DNA of 64,000 nucleotides from Deinococcus roseus. GTDB taxonomy: Bacteria > Deinococcota > Deinococci > Deinococcales > Deinococcaceae. Below, one piece after another: positions 52,795-62,462 of the stretch. Position numbers and translations under genes: made by a program. The stretch covers positions 248,001 through 312,000 of the forward strand of contig NZ_BMOD01000004.1 of NCBI RefSeq assembly GCF_014646895.1, written 5' to 3'. The notes beneath the pieces are model-generated. The model made no database searches, had not been told where the DNA came from, and worked only from the letters and a program-made list of their open reading frames with translations. Each line of letters starts with the position of its first letter. Position 1 is the first letter of the stretch.

Positions 52795-53879
<1,085 letters not shown>

Positions 53880-53888
53880 GGGGGCAAC

Positions 53889-54383
53889 ATGGCAAGGCGT
53901 GAACTGCTGGTCACCGCAGCCATCCTGAGGGACAAACAGGGCCGCATTCTGCTGGTGGGCAACGACTGGCAGCGCTCTGGACGGGTGCGCTACACCCTGC
54001 CCGGAGGCGTGGTGGAACACGGCGAAACGGCTCCTCAGGCCCTGGTCCGGGAAATTCTGGAAGAAACCGGTCTCAAACTCAAGAAGATTCACCACCTGGC
54101 GTACTGCGTGCACATTGAAGACGTGCGCCGCCACGACCGGGCCATCAGCCTGGTGTTTGAAGCCGACTGGGAGGGGTTGCTGAACCCCCGTGACCCTGAC
54201 GGTTTCATTGTGGAGGCCCGCTTTTTCACCGCAGAAGAAATCACCCGCATGCTGGATTCTCCTCCCATCCGCGATCCCCTGACCGATTACCTGACTTCAG
54301 GGATTCCAGGGCTGTTTTATGCTTTCTCTGGCTGGGATGGCAAAGGGGGAATTCGCATTCCAACCATGCGCAAAGAGGGGTAA
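53889..54383 (+). CDS. Nudix hydrolase
   Basis: A 164-residue Nudix protein with an intact Nudix box (residues 39-62: GGVVEHGETAPQALVREILEETGL), so it should hydrolyse a nucleoside diphosphate linked to another group. The substrate is not readable. It is preceded by prfA (9-nt gap). Deinococci carry many Nudix genes and this is a typical small one. Confidence 0.92.
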   Translation: MARRELLVTAAILRDKQGRILLVGNDWQRSGRVRYTLPGGVVEHGETAPQALVREILEETGLKLKKIHHLAYCVHIEDVRRHDRAISLVFEADWEGLLNPRDPDGFIVEARFFTAEEITRMLDSPPIRDPLTDYLTSGIPGLFYAFSGWDGKGGIRIPTMRKEG

Positions 54384-54394
54384 ATCTCCTGGGA

Positions 54395-54420
54395 GGGCGC
54401 AGCACGCTGCGCCCCTACAT
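54395..54420. repeat. Palindromic repeat, copy 2
   Basis: GGGCGCAGC/GCTGCGCCC arms followed by CTACAT, in the gap between the converging Nudix and methyltransferase genes. Confidence 0.85.
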
Positions 54421-54425
54421 CTGCC

Positions 54426-55043
54426 TCAGGTCCCAGTCACCAGCCCCCAGAAATACCCACCTGTCCAGATTTCCCCACCAGAGAAGTGCAGCAACTCCTC
54501 TCTGGTGGGGAAATTTTTGAGCACTTCATAGGTCTGGCCGTTGTCCAATTTGCGGTTCTGGTAGGTGTTGCCCTCGCTGTCTGTGCGTGAAATGGGGGTG
54601 CTGTTGCCCTCCACACACAGGTTGTCAATCAGGATCAACTTTTTTCCTGGTCCAACGGCATTTCTGATGCCTGCCAGAAACTCCAGTCTTCTGGAAATGG
54701 GCACATGGGAGAACCAGAACCCGGCAAAAACCATTTCTGCCTCTGTGGGATCAGGATGGTAAGCATCTCCCAGACTGAAATCCACAGGGCAACCGTATTT
54801 TTTGCTTCTCGCCACATCCAGAACCTCTTTGCCAATGTCGTTGGCCTGGATGCTCAGGGCTGTTGCAGAGAGCCTTTCCGTCCAGAATCCGGTGCCGCAG
54901 GCAAGTTCCAGCACAGAAAAACGCTGCACCTCCTGTTGCAGGTGCAGCGTGAAATCCTTGATGTCCTGTTGCCGTTCGGGTCTGGTGTAAATGCGTTCGT
55001 ACTCCCTTGCCCGTCTGGCGTAATACTTTTGCAGGTCTGTCAT
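54426..55043 (-). CDS. Class I SAM-dependent methyltransferase
   Basis: A 205-residue methyltransferase. The SAM loop is VLELACGTGFWTERLS (residues 44-59), followed by the acidic motif II region IQANDIGKEVLDVA and GDAYHPDP. The substrate is unknown. Its 3' coding part contains a 15-bp perfect inverted repeat with a plus-strand T-run that probably terminates the converging prfA-Nudix transcript. It lies 24 nt downstream of the unknown 328-residue protein; TACACT 18 nt before its start may give it its own promoter. Confidence 0.85.
   Translation of the reverse strand: MTDLQKYYARRAREYERIYTRPERQQDIKDFTLHLQQEVQRFSVLELACGTGFWTERLSATALSIQANDIGKEVLDVARSKKYGCPVDFSLGDAYHPDPTEAEMVFAGFWFSHVPISRRLEFLAGIRNAVGPGKKLILIDNLCVEGNSTPISRTDSEGNTYQNRKLDNGQTYEVLKNFPTREELLHFSGGEIWTGGYFWGLVTGT
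54470..54518 (+). terminator. Terminator embedded in the converging methyltransferase gene
   Basis: 15-bp perfect arms (54470-54484 TTTCCCCACCAGAGA with 54499-54513), 14-nt loop, then TTTTT (54514-54518). The orientation fits ending the prfA-Nudix transcript. Confidence 0.7.
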
Positions 55044-55067
55044 GTCAGAAACCCAGCGTTCAGTGTA

Positions 55068-56054
55068 TCACTCATCCCGGTTGGTGATGCGCTCCAGCCA
55101 GGAGCGCACCTGACGTTCGTTCAGCACACGGGTGACTTTGAGGTCTGCTTTGAGGGCATCGAACATGCGCATGCTGTTCCAGGTTCTGCGGTAGGTGGGA
55201 GGCCCCAGCAGAATCACCCGGCGGTCCTCCAGAATGGGAATGTCTGCTGGGGTGCCTTCGCCCCAGATCCAGTTTTCGCTGGCCTCACTGAGGCTCAAAT
55301 CTGCGAGCAGGGCCTGATGGGTGTACAGGTTCCATGCCCCCTCCACCGACTCCTCTGCTGTTTGTGGACCTTCGCCTTTTGCAACAGCAATGATGCGGTC
55401 TGAGGTGCGTTTGCGTTTGAACAGGCCTTTCTGGGGAAAGGTGTCCATCAGCAGCACATGCAATTGAAAATTGTCCACCACGCCACTGAGGGTGCCTTCA
55501 ATGCCCAGACCTGTGGCCGGTTCCAGCACCACCACTGGCTCCTCGTGCAAAACGGGAATGATCTTGCTGAGCCAGTGCGCTCCTTCGTGCTGTTCTGCAA
55601 GTGAATTGAAAGCAGGCAGCAATGGAGCAGCTTCTCTTCTGGCCTCAGGACTGACAGAGAACAGGGCAATGGCAGGCCGCCAGAAAAGTTCCAGATCGTC
55701 CAGTGCAGCCACGCAGTCCTCAGAAAGGGCTTCTGGGTCGGGGCACTCTTGCATCAAGGCTTCTGCACGATGAAGCACCTCACCCAGACGGGACAGGATG
55801 GGACCCTGCACCTCTTTTGGAGAACAACCTCCCTCCAGAAAAGCACCAATGCACATCCCAATCACGCCCGCTTTTCCTGCATGGGACAGGGCCAGGCCAG
55901 CTGCCAGATCCCGCAGGGCTTCTTCCACACTGGCTCTGGAATGCTTGCGGGCCTCATCAAAAACCGTCTGGGCCAGAGGGTAAAGGTCATCTGGGGTGCT
56001 GCTGTCATCCTGCGCAGAAACCATCAACTGTTCAACAGCTTTCTTCAAGGTCAA
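55068..56054 (-). CDS. Hypothetical protein (328 aa)
   Basis: A soluble 328-residue protein I do not recognise. The N-terminal half is helical (ASVEEALRDLAAGLALSHAGKAGVIGMCIGAFLEGG), the C-terminal half mixed alpha/beta with GLGIEGTLSGVVDNFQLHVLLMDTF and ILEDRRVILLGPPTYRRTWNSMRMFDALK. No signal peptide or membrane span. Start TTG 56054 has GAGGGGTGAGAG just upstream. It precedes the methyltransferase gene by 24 nt on the same strand. Confidence 0.65.
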   Translation of the reverse strand: MTLKKAVEQLMVSAQDDSSTPDDLYPLAQTVFDEARKHSRASVEEALRDLAAGLALSHAGKAGVIGMCIGAFLEGGCSPKEVQGPILSRLGEVLHRAEALMQECPDPEALSEDCVAALDDLELFWRPAIALFSVSPEARREAAPLLPAFNSLAEQHEGAHWLSKIIPVLHEEPVVVLEPATGLGIEGTLSGVVDNFQLHVLLMDTFPQKGLFKRKRTSDRIIAVAKGEGPQTAEESVEGAWNLYTHQALLADLSLSEASENWIWGEGTPADIPILEDRRVILLGPPTYRRTWNSMRMFDALKADLKVTRVLNERQVRSWLERITNRDE

Positions 56055-56139
56055 CTCTCACCCCTCGCTCTCATGATAAAGGTTTGAAGGTTGTTGCGCT
56101 GACTTTTTTGTCGCTGGTTGAACAGATTGGACCGCAAAA

Positions 56140-56165
56140 GGGCGCAGCACGCTGCGCCCCTACAG
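56140..56165. repeat. Palindromic repeat, copy 3
   Basis: Same GGGCGCAGC/GCTGCGCCC arms followed by CTACAG, between the unknown 328-residue gene and the YibE/F gene. Confidence 0.85.
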
Positions 56166-56194
56166 GGTAGATTCAGCATTTCTGCCTCCTGCCC

Positions 56195-57283
56195 TCAATG
56201 GTGATGATGATGCCCTTCACCCTCTTTGGGAGCAGGCAGGCGGTCATACTGGTAGGCCATGCAGGCAATGAAAGTCGCCAGAGGCACCGCCAGAATCAGA
56301 CCGATGGAGCCCACCAGACTCTGCACGATGGCACTGGACACCACTTCCATGTTGAGGGCACCTTTTAAGCTGGTGTTTCCTGCCTGGAACAGCACAAACA
56401 GCGAGAGGCTGCTGCCTGCATAAGCCAGCACCAGGGTGTTCACCAGACTGCCAATGTGGTCCATGCCCACCCTCATGCTGGCCGCAAAGAGGGATTGCCA
56501 GCTTTGTTTCGGGTGGTCGTGTCCCGCATGCAGGTGGGCCAGTTCACGCACCACGGCCACCTGGGGAATGGTGGAATCCACCAGTGCTCCCAGTGCCCCG
56601 ATGATCATGCCGCCCAGCAAAAGGCCCCTCAGGTCGGTGATGCCCATTTGCTTGAGGAACATGGTTTCCTCATCCATCAGGCCGGTCAGGTGCGTGAAAT
56701 GCATGGAGAGGGCCGCCAGCCCCACCGAGACCGCTGCAGTCAGCAAGGTGGCCAGCAGTGCTGCAGTGGTGGTCCAGTTGAAACCGTGCACAAAATAAAC
56801 GCTGAACAGCAAAATGCCTGCACTGCCCAGCAAGGCCACAAAGGCTGGATTCCAGCCTGCCAGGATCAGGGGAATCACCATCAGTAAAATCACGGCAACA
56901 GACAGGAACATGCCCAGCACGGCCCGGATGCCCTTGCCTTTGCCCACCACTCCGGCCACCACCACAAAGAGCAGGGTGAGACCCAGCAAATAAGGCCAGC
57001 GCACGAAATCCGCCAGATAATACACCGTATTTCCTGCAGGATCGAGGGTCTGGAACACTTGCACCAGATCCCCCAGTTTCACAGTCAGGTTGCCATCGTG
57101 GGTCAGGGGGAGCACATCCTGACCCACTTTCACCATCAGGGGATCCAGCTGGCTGATGGTGCCTTCCAGGGTCTGGGACTGGGATTGCAACTGTGCAGCA
57201 GAAGCTTCAGGGGGGGTGTCCTGGGCAAACCCTGCACCCATCCAGCACAACAACAACGAAAAAAGAACGAGCAGGAACTTCAT
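56195..57283 (-). CDS. YibE/F-family membrane protein
   Basis: A 362-residue protein with a signal peptide (MKFLLVLFSLLLCWMGAGFAQ), a short exported domain, and about seven membrane spans from residue 95 on. GMIIGALGALVDSTIPQVAVVRELAH and VGMDHIGSLVNTLVLAYAGSSL are the conserved YibE/F blocks. The function of the family is not established; transport is suspected. The C-terminus ends HHHHH, natural and possibly metal-binding. TAATGT on the minus strand ends 6 nt before the ATG, indicating a leaderless mRNA. Confidence 0.88.
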   Translation of the reverse strand: MKFLLVLFSLLLCWMGAGFAQDTPPEASAAQLQSQSQTLEGTISQLDPLMVKVGQDVLPLTHDGNLTVKLGDLVQVFQTLDPAGNTVYYLADFVRWPYLLGLTLLFVVVAGVVGKGKGIRAVLGMFLSVAVILLMVIPLILAGWNPAFVALLGSAGILLFSVYFVHGFNWTTTAALLATLLTAAVSVGLAALSMHFTHLTGLMDEETMFLKQMGITDLRGLLLGGMIIGALGALVDSTIPQVAVVRELAHLHAGHDHPKQSWQSLFAASMRVGMDHIGSLVNTLVLAYAGSSLSLFVLFQAGNTSLKGALNMEVVSSAIVQSLVGSIGLILAVPLATFIACMAYQYDRLPAPKEGEGHHHHH

Positions 57284-57339
57284 GCTGCCACATTAGCAAA
57301 CCAGCATGAAAGCACTGCCCGGTTCTGAAAACCATGTCT

Positions 57340-57741
57340 TTATCTGGTGCGCAGCCACAGCACAAAATAGGCGATCAGGTAAATGGTCGTGGTTGCTGTG
57401 ATCAGCACACCCAGGTTGGGCTGTGGAAGGGCTGGATTGATGCCAGACATCATCATGTAAGCCATTCCTCCACCCATGATCACGGTAAAGGTGAGGCGGG
57501 CAGCTTCAGCATTGCGCAGCCGCACCATTTCATCCAGCAATTTCTGGTACTTCTCAAAATAGTAAATGACCAGGCCTGAATAAAGCAGAATCGATCCCAG
57601 CAGCACATTGCGCCAGACGGGATCGTGGGACCTCTCAACGAAGTTGGACAGGGCAATCACTGCAAAAGCACCCATCATCACCACCACGGTTCCCCACATG
57701 GAAAAATTTTTAACCCTGTATTCTCGTGACTGTTGTTTCAT
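57340..57741 (-). CDS. Hypothetical membrane protein
   Basis: A 133-residue protein with four predicted membrane spans (near 12-32, 45-62, 83-100, 108-129). It starts MKQQSREYRVKNFSMWGTVV. I do not recognise it. AGGAGG lies 8 nt before ATG 57741. It lies 56 bp upstream of the YibE/F gene on the same strand, which has its own promoter. Confidence 0.65.
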   Translation of the reverse strand: MKQQSREYRVKNFSMWGTVVVMMGAFAVIALSNFVERSHDPVWRNVLLGSILLYSGLVIYYFEKYQKLLDEMVRLRNAEAARLTFTVIMGGGMAYMMMSGINPALPQPNLGVLITATTTIYLIAYFVLWLRTR

Positions 57742-57876
57742 GACCTGAACCTCCTACCAGACATGCACTCTTGCATTCGCTGCAGGATGGCCTGATGTTC
57801 CTCAAGGATAACAAGTTTTGAAGGGGGGTTCTGCTCTGGTTTTCCCTGATCAGGCACAAATCCATGTCCTGCAAAA

Positions 57877-57900
57877 GAAAAAGAGGAGCTTTTCAGCTCC
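57877..57900 (-). terminator. Terminator of glmS
   Basis: GGAGCT/AGCTCC stem (57885-57890 with 57895-57900) with a TTTC loop, followed on the minus strand by CTCTTTTTCTTTT. Confidence 0.75.
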
Positions 57901-57922
57901 CCTTGCATGATGCGTTTGTGGC

Positions 57923-59743
<1,821 letters not shown>

Positions 59744-59984
59744 GTTTGTCTCCTGTAAAAGGCACGTCCTTCTGGCTTTGCAGAAGCACGGGAGGGGCCA
59801 GTCTGGGGCCTCAGGATCAGAACAGAGCCAGCCCTTTACATCAGAACACTGCTCTGGACTTGCAAGTCTGGGCCAGATCACAGAATTCAGGCAAAAACAA
59901 AACCCAAAATCAGGGGTCAGACCTCTGAGACCTCTAAAATACTTTCTCTTGTTTTGTGGGTTCAGGCTGGTGTGGCCTTCTGGT

Positions 59985-60150
59985 CCTGTCCGGGGTTATG
60001 CCCACGTTGCCGTGGGGTTTAGTTCCAGACTTGATTGCTGTGAGCAATCCGGGGAGGGTGGGACTGTCACCCTGGAGGCATCCGCAGATGTGTTCGCTGA
60101 CCTCCACCTCGTATTCCTGAAGCCTTCAAAAGCTTTCAGGACCTTGCGCT
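59985..60150 (-). ncRNA. glmS ribozyme
   Basis: The minus strand reads, from 60150, A|GCGCAAGGTCC (cleavage expected between A 60150 and G 60149), a P2 stem CCTGAA/TTCAGG, the core CGAGGTGGAGG (60111-60101), GCGGATGCCTCC (60085-60074), a hairpin ATTGCT/AGCAAT, P3 GTCTGG (60030-60025) with CCGGAC (59993-59988) and P4 CCCACG-GCAA-CGTGGG followed by CATAA. Order and spacing match the Thermoanaerobacter glmS ribozyme, which self-cleaves with glucosamine-6-phosphate as cofactor. Differences: GCGCA where GCGCC is usual, and a 241-nt spacer to the start codon. Confidence 0.88.
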
Positions 60151-60210
60151 TCCCTGTTGTCCTGCTGGTCTTGCTGTGCTCTGTGGTGACCCTGCACCTC
60201 CTTTTGACAG

Positions 60211-60216
60211 ACTATA
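60211..60216 (-). promoter_or_regulatory. Extended -10 box of glmS
   Basis: TGCTATAGT on the minus strand, about 60 nt before the ribozyme cleavage site. No clear -35; the TG extension may compensate. Confidence 0.45.
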
Positions 60217-60494
60217 GCATACACATCATCAGCAAGATGTGTAGTGATGGGAACTTTTTTTCGCAAATCTGTCCAGATGAATTTGCGCTTCAGGGCAGGG
60301 ATCTGTAGCACACTTTGCCAAATCCAGCATTGCAGAAGTCACGGTGAGAGGGACATGGCAGAAAGCTCCGGGTATTTTCATCAAGCTTCTGTTACCATGT
60401 TTTGTGGCGTTTTCCCTGGCCCCTCATGCAAGCTCTGCAACCAGAGAAAAGGTCCAGCAAAACATCAGAAATGAACCCAGGGAGGTGGCGGTCA

Positions 60495-60692
60495 ATGCCC
60501 ACATACCAGTACAAAAACCTCAACACCGGTGAAACCTTCGAAGTCTCCCAGCGCATCACTGAAAAGGCCTGGACCGTGCACCCCGAAACCGGGGATCCGG
60601 TCAAGCGCCTGATCAGCAAGCCGGGCATCGCCTTCAAAGGCTCGGGATTTTATGTCAACGACAGCCGTCCCAGCAGCAGTTCGGAGGGGTAA
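60495..60692 (+). CDS. Cysteine-less FmdB-like small protein
   Basis: A 65-residue protein beginning MPTYQYKNLNTGETFEVSQR and ending KGSGFYVNDSRPSSSSEG. Layout and the GSGFY...D block match FmdB regulatory proteins (MPTYEYxC...), but every zinc-ribbon Cys is missing. GGAGGTG lies 9 nt upstream of ATG 60495; the longer upstream frame is rejected. Its TAA is immediately followed by the TTG of the HtrA gene, so the two are coupled. Confidence 0.78.
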   Translation: MPTYQYKNLNTGETFEVSQRITEKAWTVHPETGDPVKRLISKPGIAFKGSGFYVNDSRPSSSSEG

Positions 60693-61793
60693 TTGAAACT
60701 CAGGGGAATTGCGCGCATTTCACTGGCCATTGCCGCCCTGGGGGCCGTCAGTCTGACCGGCTTCTGGCTGGGGCGTTTTCAGGCTGCCAGCCCACTGGTC
60801 ACCAGCGATGAAATCAACACCGTGGAGGTCACCAACAAGAACCTCAAGGCACTGGTGCGGGTCATTGCACGCATTCCCAAAGCCCAGCTGCAGCCCGGAG
60901 AATCCCCGGATGAAATTGGCAGCGGGTTCTTCTACAAATCCAACCGCATCATCACCAATTACCACGTGGTGCAGTACGCAGAGAGCATCCAGGTGGAACT
61001 GGCCGATGGTCGCATCGTGACGGCCAAACTGGACGGCATTGACCCCGGCATCGACATCGCCATCCTGGCGGTTTCCGGGGTGCAGGCTCCAGCCACCATG
61101 CGTTTTGGAACCAGCGACAAGCTGATCATCGGGCAGAAGCTGATCATTTTCGGATCTCCTTTCGGGGTGAAAAGCTTTGTGAGCACCGGAGAACTGGCCG
61201 CCGTGGAGCGCACGGCTCCTCCAGCAGATGACATCGGCCAGGAAGTCCCGGCCATGATGATGACCACTGCTTTCCTGCAACGTGGCAACAGCGGGGGTCC
61301 CATCCTCAACTCCCGTGGCGTGGTGGTCGGGGTGGCCGATGCCATGATGGCCTCCAACACCTTCGCAGCAGATGGGTCCATTGGTCTGGCCATCCCCATT
61401 GATCTGGTCAAAGAATCCATCCAGGACCTGGAACAGATTGGCATCTCCCAGCGTGGCTCTCTTGGAATCACCATGAGCAACCTGGGCGACCTGGAACCCA
61501 TCATCCGCAAACAGGCTGGCATCACCACCACCGATGGTGCCGTGGTGGAAGAAGTTCCTGCAGGATCTCTGGGCCAGCGGGCAGGTCTGCGCGGAGCCAT
61601 CCGGGACAACAACCGTGCACTGGTCTCTCTGGGAGACGTGATTGTCGCCATCGACAGCCAGCGGGTCAAGGACCAGTACGACGTGGTGCGCCTGGTGGCC
61701 GCCAAACGCCCTGGCCAGAAGCTGACCATCAAGGTCTGGCGCAACAAAAAAGAAGTCACTTTGACAGCAACTGTGGTGAAGAGACAGCGTTAG
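60693..61793 (+). CDS. HtrA/DegP-type serine protease with PDZ domain
   Basis: A 366-residue envelope protease. The N-terminal membrane anchor spans residues 7-27. The catalytic triad His 91 (ITNYHVV), Asp 121 (GIDIAIL) and Ser 200 (QRGNSGGP) is intact. The PDZ domain (about 245-360) includes VVEEVPAGSLGQRAGL and LVSLGDVIVAIDSQRV. It should degrade or refold misfolded envelope proteins. Start is TTG 60693 directly after the FmdB-like stop, with GGAGGGG upstream. Confidence 0.9.
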   Translation: MKLRGIARISLAIAALGAVSLTGFWLGRFQAASPLVTSDEINTVEVTNKNLKALVRVIARIPKAQLQPGESPDEIGSGFFYKSNRIITNYHVVQYAESIQVELADGRIVTAKLDGIDPGIDIAILAVSGVQAPATMRFGTSDKLIIGQKLIIFGSPFGVKSFVSTGELAAVERTAPPADDIGQEVPAMMMTTAFLQRGNSGGPILNSRGVVVGVADAMMASNTFAADGSIGLAIPIDLVKESIQDLEQIGISQRGSLGITMSNLGDLEPIIRKQAGITTTDGAVVEEVPAGSLGQRAGLRGAIRDNNRALVSLGDVIVAIDSQRVKDQYDVVRLVAAKRPGQKLTIKVWRNKKEVTLTATVVKRQR

Positions 61794-61827
61794 ATCTCCC
61801 TGCTTTATTGAGGTGGGCGTTTTAGTG

Positions 61828-62039
61828 CACTGCGGGTCAGATCCCCCTGCGCATCGCTGACGCTCTGTGGTTCCCCCTTAACGAAGGGGGATTTCTGTCG
61901 TCCTACACCCATCCCCCAACGCTGACGGGGGACAGTGCAAGCGCAGCGAGCACAGGGGGATCTGACCCGCAGTGTTCCCAGAAGAACATTCCAACCAATC
62001 AGGGGGATCTGACCCCCAGTGCTCCCAGACCGCCATTCC
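61828..62039. repeat. Small element with 22-bp inverted termini and an extra direct copy
   Basis: The 22-mer at 61828-61849 (starting CACTGCGGGTCAG) is exactly inverted at 61953-61974. A third copy with one mismatch lies at 62000-62021 as a direct repeat of the second; about 40 bp around it also repeat (61953-61992 versus 62000-62039). Inside are two small hairpins built on CCCCCTT/AAGGGGG and CCCCC/GGGGG. The right part is read as the C-terminus of the next gene. Confidence 0.8.
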
Positions 62040-62288
62040 AAACAAAACCTGATGCAAAACCCCTTTCCCAGGTTTCACCAGTCCCCAAACCGAAACCAGC
62101 GCCCAGACCCCTTCCAGCAGCACAAATCCCCATTCTTGCATCAGCAGGGCATCGATGGCCAGAATGCCTGAGCCTGCGGCGTTGAGGATCAGGTAGATGC
62201 GGCTGGCGGGGTCCAGTTTTCTGGCCTGCACCAGAATGAATGCTGCAAGAACCATGAGTGCACCGGTGATCTGAATGACCTGTTCCAC
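61878..62288 (-). CDS. CBU_0592-type membrane protein with a repeat-derived C-terminus
   Basis: A 136-residue ORF. Residues 1-72 are three membrane spans of the CBU_0592-like family (ALMVLAAFILVQARKLD, YLILNAAGSGILAIDALL, WGFVLLEGVWALVSVWGLVKP). Residues about 86-136 (beginning AVWEHWGSDPPDWLEC) are encoded by the inverted/direct repeat element at 61828-62039 and have no relation to the family. So the original stop was probably lost by insertion or extension of the element. The function of the family is unknown. It converges with the HtrA gene. Confidence 0.7.
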   Translation of the reverse strand: MEQVIQITGALMVLAAFILVQARKLDPASRIYLILNAAGSGILAIDALLMQEWGFVLLEGVWALVSVWGLVKPGKGVLHQVLFGMAVWEHWGSDPPDWLECSSGNTAGQIPLCSLRLHCPPSALGDGCRTTEIPLR

Positions 62289-62420
62289 GAGAAAACCTCC
62301 TCGCGTCGTCTTGTCTTGACCGGGTACGGCGCACCTCGTCCGAACGGGTCAGGCCCGCAAGCATGAAATTAACACACTCCGATGAGCAGATCAGGAGCAA
62401 ACCACAGGCTTTTGAAAAGC

Positions 62421-62447
62421 AAAAGTGCTCCCAAAAGAGCACTTTTT
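62421..62447. terminator. Terminator of pckA
   Basis: 10-bp stem AAAAGTGCTC/GAGCACTTTT (62421-62430 with 62437-62446), just after the pckA stop on the minus strand; the stem reads as an A-run and T-run in both directions. Confidence 0.8.
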
Positions 62448-62462
62448 GATCAGAGGGCAGGT

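Larger units (their letters stand above)
59744..60494. other. 751-bp divergent region between glmS and the FmdB-like gene
   Basis: Contains, on the minus strand, the glmS promoter (TATAGT, 60216-60211), the ribozyme (59985-60150) and a 241-nt spacer to the glmS start, with no convincing ORF. The right-hand part (60217-60494) leads to the plus-strand FmdB-HtrA genes; TACCAT near 60391 is a possible -10. Confidence 0.65.
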
